Shown in pieces: positions 49,561-58,505 of a stretch of 64,000 nt of DNA (positions are counted from its first letter, which is position 1; every line of letters begins with the position of its first letter). The position numbers and the translations under genes are program-made. Origin of the DNA: Lachnospiraceae bacterium (lineage in GTDB: Bacteria; Bacillota; Clostridia; Lachnospirales; Lachnospiraceae); NCBI GenBank assembly GCA_902362715.1, contig CABIXN010000001.1, positions 69,735 through 133,734 on the forward strand, in the 5' to 3' direction. The notes below the pieces were generated by a model. The model ran no database searches, was not told the DNA's origin, and worked only from the letters and a program-made list of their open reading frames with translations.

Positions 49561-52383
49561 TTACCCGCTTTTGCGTGCCTTAAAAAGCTTCTTGATTCTG
49601 ATAGGAACTGCCAGCAGAAATCTTCCAAGACGAAAGGATTTGGATGCTCTTACAGCCTGATATTCCTGCGTTTTTTTCTTTAGAGAGTTTTCCAGATGCT
49701 TTATTTTTTCCAGATTCTGATCCTTTGTGCCCAAAAGATCACGTTTATGGGAGGCAGTCAGTTTAAACAAATCATTCAGCTCCTGTGCAGAACGTATAGC
49801 TTTGAACCAATAATGTTTGTAGATATCTGCGCACATATTTTCCGGAAGCTTATTTACGGTATCCCACCATTGTTCTGCATAGATTACTGACAGATCATTC
49901 CATGGTTTTTTTCGGTCTGCATAGTGGATGATGGCAGGATGTTTTCTTCCGTCATTCCATTCTTTTTCAGACATGGACCGCTGCAGGCTCTGGGTATTTT
50001 TATAGGCATAATCACTGTTTAGGGCATATTTTGTCATAGCATTATATTTAAAAGGAAGAACCCTGATTTTTCCATAGCATCCTGCGTTTAAAATATCCTG
50101 ATCCTGGGAGCTGAACTTCTTTTTTAACAGCTTTTCAAATACAAGCTCTAAATGATCGTTTCTCATTTTTGCAAGATTCATAAGGAGAACACCGGCATTG
50201 ATGTAGGTGTCAAGGCTGGTGATTCCCAGTTCTTCTTTTTTTGATGTTATTTTTTCTTCTGTTTCCAGATAACCGGGCGCTATGACCCCGGCAAGGTATT
50301 TATCGTCGACGCTTGTGCGGTACAGAATGGACAGATCATTTTTCACAATCGTATCCACATCTAGATACAGACACTTTTTGACATCCGGCAGCAATCCGGG
50401 CAGACGAAGCCGGTAATAGGTGGCGGCTGTTATGTGACTGATCACTAGTTTCTCTGTCTTATAGGAATCCTCCATATTGATAAAATAAAGACTGCTTTTT
50501 CCATAGTGTTTGGAAAGCTGTTCAAAGTACTGCTTATTTTTATCGGAAAAGTCTCCCGGTACCAGAAAGTAAAACTGATAGTGGGTATTTCCTTTAGCAT
50601 GCTGAAGGATAGAAGCGCAGCTTACCAGCATTGGCAGAGCATAGTTGTTGTCAGCGGCCATAACTACCGGGAGCTGGTGCATTCCTTCTACAATCATGGT
50701 AGGGAAAAATTTCCCTTTTTTTCCTGTGCGGATTAAATGGGTAATAAAAATACCGGTGAGCCATTCAGATACAAACAGCCGCTTTTTTGTGAGATCTATG
50801 CGGTTTTCCAGTTCAAAAACAATGCTGAAGAACCATTCTGCATATTCAAAAAACAGATCTTTGGGAAAAATAAACATATTGCAGAAGTACGCTTTTGGAC
50901 CACTTAAGTAGGTGTCCGCATCTTCTTTATAAGAGGGATATTTTTCTTTTAATATTTCTATTGCCATATCAAGATCTGCAATGTCGTGGTTTTTTTTGTA
51001 ATGCTCATACATGGAAGAACGCCATTGGGGTTTGACGGTTATAAAGTCACAGTCATCCATAATATGTGGAATACTGTATTCGGAATACTGAATGGTTTCA
51101 AAATATTTATCGTCAATGTCATCGTATTCGTATACGGAGCGCTCCATCTGGTCATTAAATAAAAAGTGGCGGCGGTAGTGCATGAAACCAATATAGTCCG
51201 GATTCCCTAACTTTTCATAATTTTTCCAGGCCCAGAAAACAGTGGTCATTTCGTTGTAGGTGTCGTTTTTGTAGGAAATATGATTGCCGGAATTATCCCC
51301 GATGGTATTTTGCATCAGCCAGTTTAAAGCATTGTCATTTGGTTCCAGCTTATTTTGGGCATTGGTTCTGCCGGCATGAATGGGAGTTAAAACGGTATCT
51401 TTAAATAAATGGTCCGGTTTATGATAGGACAACAAAATCTTTAACTTTTGATCTTGTTTTAATTTGTGGTCAGGAAAATAGGACTGCAGGCTTTTCCAGA
51501 TATCTCTGTCTTTTTTCTCCTTTTGGATCCAGCTGGGATTCACCTGAGCATCGGCCTGCTTTAATAACTTTATAATCAGCCTGCTTTTTGATTTGACACC
51601 TTCATCTAATATTTTCTGGCTGATGACGCAGAGACGGTATAAAGTCAGAAGATGAAGATTTTTTAAATGATTTACGGCAGACAGCTTTAATATGTCAATG
51701 TGGCCGCGGATCAGATCTGCTGTACGTTTTTCAGACCAGACCAGATTCTGATGACCATAACGATAGCAGTAGGTGTAATCAGGAACAGCGTAAAACTGCC
51801 GGGCCAGAATCATTGCTTTGACAAAAAAAGGCGGATCCTGAAATCGAATGTAGGGTGGAAAAAAGATCTCATTTTCAATCAGAAAGTCTCTATTATAGAT
51901 AAAACGGTAAAAGCCGAAGTCAAACTGATAATCATCATAAGCAATAAGTTCTTCCCGGTGAAAGGTGTATTTCTGGTAGAGGCCGTCAAAGGTTTTTCGA
52001 ATCCATTTACCGTCGTTATGGTCCTCACAGAGAGAGCCGCCGCAGATCAGTACCTGATGCCCTTTGGCTTTTGTATATAGGAGCTCCAGAATATTATTTT
52101 CAGGGTAATAGTCGTCCGGGTCCATAAATGCTATAAATTCTCCCTGGGCGTTTCGGATTCCCTCATTTCTTGCAAATCCCACCCCGTGGTTTGTCTCATT
52201 TATCAAAACGATGTTTGGGTATGCCTTCGCGTAAGTATTTAATATTTCACCGGAGTGATCGGTGGATCCATCATTGATACAGATAATTTCAATATCTTTT
52301 AATGTCTGTCCCAGAACGGAATCGAGGCTTTCAGATAAATATTTTTCAACGTTGTAGACAGGCATAATGACTGATAATTTCAT
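49561..52383 (-). CDS. Three-domain glycosyltransferase (GT2, DUF4422, GT8)
   Basis: The 940-residue protein begins with a family 2 domain (about 1-230: SVIMPVYNVEKYL, CINDGSTDHS, FMDPDDYY). A DUF4422-type domain follows (about 311-560: ILLSYHKPDHLF, GDNSGNHIS, YIGFMHYRRHF). Next is a family 8 domain (about 578-830) with the metal-binding YLDVDTIVKND, then YINAGVLLMNL and IIHYADRKKPW. A basic coiled segment ends the protein. It likely adds several sugars to one acceptor. Its minus-strand start follows GAGGAG and a dispersed palindromic repeat. Surface polysaccharide or glycoprotein is the likely target. Confidence 0.85.
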   Translation of the reverse strand: MKLSVIMPVYNVEKYLSESLDSVLGQTLKDIEIICINDGSTDHSGEILNTYAKAYPNIVLINETNHGVGFARNEGIRNAQGEFIAFMDPDDYYPENNILELLYTKAKGHQVLICGGSLCEDHNDGKWIRKTFDGLYQKYTFHREELIAYDDYQFDFGFYRFIYNRDFLIENEIFFPPYIRFQDPPFFVKAMILARQFYAVPDYTYCYRYGHQNLVWSEKRTADLIRGHIDILKLSAVNHLKNLHLLTLYRLCVISQKILDEGVKSKSRLIIKLLKQADAQVNPSWIQKEKKDRDIWKSLQSYFPDHKLKQDQKLKILLSYHKPDHLFKDTVLTPIHAGRTNAQNKLEPNDNALNWLMQNTIGDNSGNHISYKNDTYNEMTTVFWAWKNYEKLGNPDYIGFMHYRRHFLFNDQMERSVYEYDDIDDKYFETIQYSEYSIPHIMDDCDFITVKPQWRSSMYEHYKKNHDIADLDMAIEILKEKYPSYKEDADTYLSGPKAYFCNMFIFPKDLFFEYAEWFFSIVFELENRIDLTKKRLFVSEWLTGIFITHLIRTGKKGKFFPTMIVEGMHQLPVVMAADNNYALPMLVSCASILQHAKGNTHYQFYFLVPGDFSDKNKQYFEQLSKHYGKSSLYFINMEDSYKTEKLVISHITAATYYRLRLPGLLPDVKKCLYLDVDTIVKNDLSILYRTSVDDKYLAGVIAPGYLETEEKITSKKEELGITSLDTYINAGVLLMNLAKMRNDHLELVFEKLLKKKFSSQDQDILNAGCYGKIRVLPFKYNAMTKYALNSDYAYKNTQSLQRSMSEKEWNDGRKHPAIIHYADRKKPWNDLSVIYAEQWWDTVNKLPENMCADIYKHYWFKAIRSAQELNDLFKLTASHKRDLLGTKDQNLEKIKHLENSLKKKTQEYQAVRASKSFRLGRFLLAVPIRIKKLFKARKSG

Positions 52384-52420
52384 GTACGATCTCCTCGCAA
52401 TAATAGTTTTTGCGGACCGG

Positions 52421-52458
52421 CGCCGCAGGCGGAAAATGTACTTTGCACATTCTTTTTA
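52421..52458. repeat. Dispersed palindromic repeat upstream of the glycosyltransferase gene
   Basis: CGCCGCAGGCGG (52421-52432) is followed by AATGTAC-TTT-GCACATT and TTTTTAT. It is the same order as at 49344-49382, with a few changes in the left arm. The gene at 52383 is read away from it, so its ribosome site lies just beyond the repeat. No other feature was seen in 52459-52622. Confidence 0.55.
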
Positions 52459-52622
52459 TAGCCTTTCCAGAGAAATGATAAAGTATACACAGTGAATGAA
52501 TCTCTTTGGAAGCTAAAGAAAGGCAGTACAATTTTTAAAATACCTGCGCAGTATTCTTTCGATGAGCGTTTCTTTACACATTCCTGAAGTTTCATTATAA
52601 TTCTATATAAAGACAATTATTA

Positions 52623-53150
52623 GAAAATTCGCCTCTGCACCCGGGCAGTCCTTATGCTTCCAGCAAAGCTGCTGCGGATCTTCTGGCGCTTTCTTATTTC
52701 AAAACACATGGGCTGTTGATTACCATAAGCAGATGTTCCAATAATTATGGCCCCCGCCAGTTTGTAGAAAAACTAATACCTCTGATGATTAAACAGGCTC
52801 TTAAGGACAAACCGCTGCCTGTTTACGGAAATGGTCAGAACATCCGGGACTGGATTCATGTTACAGATCACTGCAGAGCCATTGATCTGATTGTACATTC
52901 CGGCCGTCCGGGGGAGGTCTATAATATCGGAGGGAACTGTGAAATCAGAAATATAGAGATTGTAAAATTTATCTTAAGATATCTGAATAAATCGGACAGT
53001 CTGATTACTTTTGTGCCGGACCGGAAAGGACACGATCTGCGCTATGCAGTGGATTTTTCCAAAATAGAAAAAGCATTTGGATGGCGTCCGGAGATCTCCT
53101 TTCAGAGGGGGATGGAGGAAACCATCCAGTGGTATGTGAAACACTGGTAA
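52623..53150 (+). pseudogene. rfbB: 5'-truncated dTDP-glucose 4,6-dehydratase (rfbB remnant)
   Basis: The reading frame from about 52623 encodes the C-terminal half of RfbB: SPLHPGSPYASSKAAADLL, with the catalytic Y-x-x-x-K intact, then TISRCSNNYGPRQF, IPLMIKQAL, PVYGNGQNIRDWIHV and the C-terminal FGWRPE. The N-terminal Rossmann half with the GxxGxxG motif is missing and no start codon with a ribosome site precedes the break. An ATG at 52716 would give a 144-residue fragment. It is most likely a relic of a lost dTDP-sugar pathway. Confidence 0.85.
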
Positions 53151-53320
53151 TTCTGCCTAATTTTCTATCCATACTATATCGTGCACTCTGCTGAATTTTC
53201 AATTTTACCGTCAATTTTGCTTACGAAGAAATTTTTAAGATGTTATACTTTGAAATTACAGCGGCAGGGCCGCCTGCACTGGCGGACTGCTGAAGGTAAT
53301 GCAAAATGGAGGTATTATGA

Positions 53321-53833
53321 ATGAAAGAAAATAGGCTGCCGCAAAGCGGCAAAGAAGGTATTTTGTATGGAAGTGTGATCTGTATCATTACAGTATGTAT
53401 TATGCTGATATTAAACATAGGAACATCCTTTGGAACTTTAAATCAAAAAGCAGTGTGGATTTCTATTTTAAAAGCACTTCCCTTGATCTGGGTTGTAGCT
53501 ATGCTGCTGGAAAGCTTTGTGATCGGGCGCCTGGCGGGGATTTTAGTAAAATGTTTTTCCCAAGCTTCTGACGGGTTTAATGCTAGAATTTTATTTAATA
53601 TTCTGTTTGTAGTTCTTGGAATGTCGGCTTCTATGACTGTGATCGGGCCATTGATTTCCGGGGAATCATTTTTAGATGTTCTTCTGGCATTTCCGTCTCA
53701 CTGGCCGAGAAATTTCTGCGTGGCCTTCTGGTGTGAGATCTGTCTGGCTCAGCCTGCAGCCAGAAAAGTTATGAAACTGATTCATGCCCGTCAGGAGAAG
53801 CGCAGTAAGGAGGAGCCGGTATGTGAAGCATAG
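53321..53833 (+). CDS. DUF2798 family membrane protein
   Basis: This 170-residue protein has four hydrophobic helices (about 14-34, 48-75, 88-108, 122-145) and the paired-helix layout of DUF2798, including SHWPRNFCVAFWCEI near the end. No function is established for the family. GGAGG precedes the start. A possible promoter lies upstream, with a TATACT -10 near 53240. It stands alone between the rfbB remnant and a cupin gene. Confidence 0.7.
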   Translation: MKENRLPQSGKEGILYGSVICIITVCIMLILNIGTSFGTLNQKAVWISILKALPLIWVVAMLLESFVIGRLAGILVKCFSQASDGFNARILFNILFVVLGMSASMTVIGPLISGESFLDVLLAFPSHWPRNFCVAFWCEICLAQPAARKVMKLIHARQEKRSKEEPVCEA

Positions 53834-53947
53834 TGGAAAATGTAAAATCGGGAATCTAAAAAGAAATTTGTATGATATGCTGTTTGTCTGGAATAAGCCG
53901 CAGAAAAACGTATAAAACTATAGGTATGAAAAATCAGGAGGTTATTT

Positions 53948-54280
53948 ATGAGTGTCAAAATAAAAAATATCAGCCAGGCAGAAGTGCTGGTGTTAAAAGA
54001 TCAGATTTCCTATCAGGACGGACAGGTGGTCAGCAAAACACTGGCGCAGAATGATGCTTTAAGTATCACTTTATTTTCCTTTGCCAAAGGGGAGGAGATC
54101 AGCACCCATGAATCCGGCGGTGATGCTTTTGTTACCTGCCTGGATGGTGTGGGAAGGATTACCATTGACGGTGAGGATTATCTGCTTCAGCAGGGAGAAT
54201 CCATTATTATGCCTGCAGGCCATCCCCATGCGGTACATGGTGAAGAGGCTTTTAAGATGCTGCTGGTGGTTGTATTTTAA
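53948..54280 (+). CDS. Small cupin-domain protein
   Basis: The 110-residue protein is a single cupin barrel. The first cupin motif is recognisable as HESGGDAFVTCLDGVGRITIDGE and the second as GESIIMPAGHPHAVHG, giving metal-binding His residues. Such proteins can be isomerases, small-molecule binders or quercetinase-like enzymes; nothing fixes the role here. AGGAGG precedes the start. Confidence 0.8.
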   Translation: MSVKIKNISQAEVLVLKDQISYQDGQVVSKTLAQNDALSITLFSFAKGEEISTHESGGDAFVTCLDGVGRITIDGEDYLLQQGESIIMPAGHPHAVHGEEAFKMLLVVVF

Positions 54281-54352
54281 AGACCTGCTCTGGCAGGAGA
54301 AATGCCCTAAGCTTTGTGCATAAAACTGATACACAGATGAAAGAATCTGAAT

Positions 54353-54395
54353 ATAAAACACATTTTGTTTCAAGAAGCAGAATGTGTTTTATTTA
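54353..54395 (+). terminator. Terminator after the cupin gene
   Basis: ATAAAACACATT (54353-54364) pairs with AATGTGTTTTAT (54381-54392) and T-rich DNA follows. The A-rich left side lets it act in both directions. Confidence 0.65.
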
Positions 54396-54482
54396 TTAGT
54401 AATACTTATAAAAATAAAAATATATACAAAAAGAGATTATAAATCATTTGTTTTTTTCTACACAGATGGAAAGGGATGCTCG

Positions 54483-54512
54483 TTGACTTCTGATTTTTAC
54501 ATGTATTATACT
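54483..54512 (+). promoter_or_regulatory. Promoter of the purC-purF-purB operon
   Basis: TTGACT (54483-54488) and TATACT (54507-54512) are 18 bp apart, 55 bases before purC. The leader is too short for a purine riboswitch and none of its conserved sequence was seen. Confidence 0.6.
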
Positions 54513-54567
54513 GTACTTACATGGGAAACTAAATTTATATAATATAGATAAAAAGGAAGGATCAGCC

Positions 54568-55446
54568 ATGAGTGTTCAGGAATTAAAACCAATCAAAGAA
54601 GGTAAAGTACGTGAGGTATATGATAATGGGGACAGCCTTATCATTGTTGCAACAGACAGGATTTCAGCTTTTGATGTGATTTTGAAAAATAAAGTTGAGA
54701 AAAAAGGCGCGATTTTAACACAGATGTCTAAGTTCTGGTTTGATTATACCAAAGACATTCTTCCAAATCATATGATTTCTACTGATGTAAATGATATGCC
54801 TGAATTTTTCAGGAATGAAAAATACGATGGGAACAGCATGAAATGTCAGAAACTGAATATGCTTCCGATTGAGTGTATTGTGCGGGGTTACATAACAGGC
54901 AGCGGATGGGAGAGCTATAAAAAGACAGGAACTGTTTGCGGAATCCAGCTGCCGGAAGGATTAAAAGAGTCTGAAAAGCTGCCGGAACCGATTTATACTC
55001 CTACTACAAAAGCAGAGCTTGGGGATCATGATGAGAATGTGACATTTGAAGAGAGTGTTGAAATTCTTGAAAAGATTTATCCGGGCAGGGGAGAGCAGTA
55101 TGCGAAAGCCCTGAAAGACTATACCATCGGCTTATATAAAAAATGTGCGGAATATGCTCTTAAAAAAGGTATCATTATAGCTGATACAAAATTTGAATTT
55201 GGTCTGGATGAAGAAGGAAATATCATACTCGGAGATGAGATGCTGACACCGGACAGCTCCAGATTCTGGCCATTAGAAGGCTATGAAGCAGGAAAGGGAC
55301 AGCCTTCCTATGACAAACAGTTTGTGAGAAACTGGCTGAAAGAAAATCCTGACAGCGATTATCTGCTTCCGGAGGAAATTATTGAAAAAACAGTGGATAA
55401 ATATAAAGAAGCTTATGAACTGCTGACTGGCGAAAAGTTTGCCTAA
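54568..55446 (+). CDS. purC: SAICAR synthase PurC
   Basis: PurC joins aspartate to CAIR in de novo purine synthesis. The 292-residue product is the longer form of the family. It has GKVREVYD near the N-terminus, TDRISAFDV, ECIVRGYITGSGWESY and the late GDEMLTPDSSRFW. AAGGAAGG precedes the start. The next gene begins at or just after its stop, so the operon is tight. Confidence 0.95.
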   Translation: MSVQELKPIKEGKVREVYDNGDSLIIVATDRISAFDVILKNKVEKKGAILTQMSKFWFDYTKDILPNHMISTDVNDMPEFFRNEKYDGNSMKCQKLNMLPIECIVRGYITGSGWESYKKTGTVCGIQLPEGLKESEKLPEPIYTPTTKAELGDHDENVTFEESVEILEKIYPGRGEQYAKALKDYTIGLYKKCAEYALKKGIIIADTKFEFGLDEEGNIILGDEMLTPDSSRFWPLEGYEAGKGQPSYDKQFVRNWLKENPDSDYLLPEEIIEKTVDKYKEAYELLTGEKFA

Positions 55447-55467
55447 ATGCAGATGATGGAGAAGTTT

Positions 55468-56916
55468 ATGGATAACAATTTGGTAATGAATACGGAAGTT
55501 TGCGATGAAATTCATGAGGAGTGCGGCGTATTTGGGATCTATGATCTAGACAGACATGATGTGGCTTCCACAATATATTACGGCCTGTTTGCACTGCAGC
55601 ACAGAGGCCAGGAGAGCTGTGGTATTGCAGTCAGCGATACGTATGGACCCAAGGGAAAAGTACAGTCCTACAAGGGAATGGGCCTGGCCAATGAGGTCTT
55701 TACCCAGGAGAATCTGGAAAAAATGAAAGGCGATATTGGTGTTGGACATGTCCGCTATTCCACCGCGGGCGCATCTACCATTGAAAATGCGCAGCCCCTT
55801 GTTTTAAATTATGTGAAAGGAACACTGGCGCTTGCTCATAATGGTAATCTGATCAATGCCAATGAGCTGCGGCATGACCTTGAATATACAGGGGCTATTT
55901 TCCAGACAACCATTGATTCTGAAGTTATCGCCTATCATATTGCCAGAGAACGTCTGAAAACAGGAACCGTTGAGGAGGCAGTCCGAAGAGCAGCCTCAAA
56001 AATGCGGGGGGCTTATTCCCTGGTTGTTATGAGTCCTAGAAAACTGATTGGTGCAAGAGATCCTTATGGATTTAAACCTCTTTGTATCGGAAAGCGGGAT
56101 AACGCTTATATTATTACTTCAGAGACCTGCGCCCTGGATACCATTGGTGCAGAGTTTGTCAGAGACGTGCTGCCGGGAGAGGTTGTGACGATTTCACAGG
56201 ATGGACAGATCTCTTCAGATACATCAAATTGTCTGCCCAAGGGCCAGGAGGCAAGATGTATTTTTGAGTATATTTATTTTGCCAGACCGGACAGCCGGTG
56301 TGACGGCATCAGTATTTACGAATCCCGCACAAGAGCCGGAGCCTTTCTGGCCCAGGATTCACCGGTGGAGGCAGATCTGGTAGTGGGAGTTCCGGAGTCG
56401 GGTAATCCCGCCGCCCAGGGGTATGCCATGGCATCGGGGATTCCATATGGCACGGCCTTTATCAAAAACGGTTATGTGGGAAGAACCTTTATTAAGCCAA
56501 AACAGAGCAGCCGTGAGTCTAGTGTGCGGATTAAACTAAATGTACTGAAAAAATCGGTGGAGGGCAAACGGATTATTATGATTGATGATTCTATTGTCAG
56601 GGGAACCACCTCCGGAAGAATTGTAAGTATGCTCCGGGAAGCCGGTGCCAAAGAGGTGCATGTCAGAATCAGTTCGCCGCCATTTTTGTGGCCCTGCTAT
56701 TTTGGAACGGATATTCCGGCCAGAGAGCAGCTGATTGCCTATAATAAAACCATTGACGAAATCTGTCAGGAGCTTGGCGCGGATTCTCTTGGATATCTGA
56801 AGGTTGAGCGTTTAAGTGAGCTTGTTGACGGACTTCCTATCTGTAAGGGATGTTTTACCGGGGAATATCCTATGGAGCCCCCAAAAGAAGATATCCGCGG
56901 TGAGTATGAAAAATAG
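55468..56916 (+). CDS. purF: Amidophosphoribosyltransferase PurF
   Basis: PurF performs the first committed step of purine synthesis. I prefer ATG at 55468, which has GGAG six bases upstream; an in-frame ATG at 55447 abuts the purC stop but lacks a ribosome site. A short propeptide precedes the catalytic Cys in EECGVFGIYD. The phosphoribosyl motif is IMIDDSIVRGTTS. Cysteines in PCYFG and CKGCFTGEYP match the 4Fe-4S ligands of B. subtilis-type PurF. Confidence 0.94.
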   Translation: MDNNLVMNTEVCDEIHEECGVFGIYDLDRHDVASTIYYGLFALQHRGQESCGIAVSDTYGPKGKVQSYKGMGLANEVFTQENLEKMKGDIGVGHVRYSTAGASTIENAQPLVLNYVKGTLALAHNGNLINANELRHDLEYTGAIFQTTIDSEVIAYHIARERLKTGTVEEAVRRAASKMRGAYSLVVMSPRKLIGARDPYGFKPLCIGKRDNAYIITSETCALDTIGAEFVRDVLPGEVVTISQDGQISSDTSNCLPKGQEARCIFEYIYFARPDSRCDGISIYESRTRAGAFLAQDSPVEADLVVGVPESGNPAAQGYAMASGIPYGTAFIKNGYVGRTFIKPKQSSRESSVRIKLNVLKKSVEGKRIIMIDDSIVRGTTSGRIVSMLREAGAKEVHVRISSPPFLWPCYFGTDIPAREQLIAYNKTIDEICQELGADSLGYLKVERLSELVDGLPICKGCFTGEYPMEPPKEDIRGEYEK

Positions 56917-56942
56917 CGACAAACATATGAGGAGAGAACATT

Positions 56943-58376
56943 ATGAGCAATGACAGATATACAAGCCCGTTGTCTGAGCGGTATGCCAGCAGAGAAATGC
57001 AGTATATTTTTTCACCGGAAATGAAATTTAAGACCTGGAGGAAGCTGTGGATCGCTCTGGCAGAAACGGAAAAAGAGCTGGGACTTGATATTACAGATGA
57101 GCAGATCGAAGAATTAAAAGCACATCAGGATGATATTAACTTTGAAGTGGCAAAAGAGCGTGAAAAAGTTGTCCGCCACGATGTTATGTCTCATGTGTAC
57201 GCTTATGGCGTGCAGTGTCCAAAGGCCAAGGGAATTATTCATCTGGGTGCCACCTCCTGCTATGTGGGAGATAATACGGATATTATTCTGATGTCAGAGG
57301 CGTTGAAGCTGGTGCGGAAAAAACTGCTGAATGTAATTGGAGAGCTTGCGGCATTTGCTGATAAATATAAAGCCCAGCCTACCCTTGCATTTACGCATTT
57401 TCAGCCTGCACAGCCCACAACAGTTGGAAAACGGGCTTCCTTATGGCTCCAGGAGTTTCTCATGGATCTGGAAGATCTTGATTATGTCAGAGGCTCCCTA
57501 AAGCTGTTAGGCTCTAAGGGCACCACAGGTACCCAGGCAAGCTTTCTGGAACTGTTTGAGGGAGACCAGGAGACTATTGATAAAATTGATCCTATGATTG
57601 CGGAAAAAATGGGATTTAAAGACTGTTATCCGGTTTCCGGACAGACCTATTCCAGAAAAGTAGATACCCGTGTGATGAATGTAGTGGCCGGGATTGCAGC
57701 CAGCGCTCATAAAATGTCAAACGATATCCGTCTGCTGCAGCATTTAAAAGAAGTGGAGGAGCCATTTGAAAAGAATCAGATCGGTTCATCCGCTATGGCC
57801 TATAAACGGAATCCTATGCGCAGTGAGAGAATTGCTTCCCTGTCCAGATATGTGATGATTGATGCGTTAAATCCGGCAATCACATCTGCGACACAGTGGT
57901 TTGAGAGAACGCTGGATGATTCTGCCAATAAACGGCTCAGCATTGCAGAAGGTTTCCTTGCTATTGATGGAATTTTAGATCTGTGTCTGAATGTAGTGGA
58001 TGGCCTGGTTGTTTATGATAAAGTAATTACAAAGCGTCTTATGAGCGAACTTCCGTTTATGGCAACAGAGAATATTATGATGGATGCAGTGAAAAAAGGC
58101 GGAGACCGCCAGGAACTCCATGAGAAAATCCGTCAGCTGTCTATGGAGGCAGGAGCCAATGTAAAACAGAATGGCCTTGACAACAATCTGCTGGAACTGA
58201 TTGCCAATGATTCGGATTTCAATCTGTCCCTGGAAGAACTGAAAGCCGCTATGGAACCCTCAAGATATACGGGCCGTGCAGAAGTTCAGGTGGATGCGTT
58301 TATAAAAAATGTAGTGAATCCTGTTCTGGAAGCAAATCGGGAGCAGCTTGGAATGAAAGCTGAAATTAATGTATAA
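56943..58376 (+). CDS. purB: Adenylosuccinate lyase PurB
   Basis: PurB removes fumarate from SAICAR and adenylosuccinate. The 477-residue product has HLGATSCYVGDNTDI and FTHFQPAQPTTVGKR, and the signature GSSAMAYKRNPMRSE that carries the catalytic Ser. It lies 26 bases after purF with a GAGGAGAG ribosome site, ending the pur operon. Confidence 0.96.
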   Translation: MSNDRYTSPLSERYASREMQYIFSPEMKFKTWRKLWIALAETEKELGLDITDEQIEELKAHQDDINFEVAKEREKVVRHDVMSHVYAYGVQCPKAKGIIHLGATSCYVGDNTDIILMSEALKLVRKKLLNVIGELAAFADKYKAQPTLAFTHFQPAQPTTVGKRASLWLQEFLMDLEDLDYVRGSLKLLGSKGTTGTQASFLELFEGDQETIDKIDPMIAEKMGFKDCYPVSGQTYSRKVDTRVMNVVAGIAASAHKMSNDIRLLQHLKEVEEPFEKNQIGSSAMAYKRNPMRSERIASLSRYVMIDALNPAITSATQWFERTLDDSANKRLSIAEGFLAIDGILDLCLNVVDGLVVYDKVITKRLMSELPFMATENIMMDAVKKGGDRQELHEKIRQLSMEAGANVKQNGLDNNLLELIANDSDFNLSLEELKAAMEPSRYTGRAEVQVDAFIKNVVNPVLEANREQLGMKAEINV

Positions 58377-58505
58377 AATCCGGTATGTAAAATCGGGCAC
58401 ATAAAACCTGACACATAAAACCTCCTTTGTCTGTTTATACTAAAAATAACGGAGCTTACATAGGCTCAGAACTTATTTTTGTATATCAGATGAAGGAGAT
58501 TTTTT

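Noticed and set aside
58384..58423. Short direct repeats before eno as a CRISPR-like array
   Set aside because: Only two 12-bp copies with a 2-base gap are present, without spacers or cas genes.
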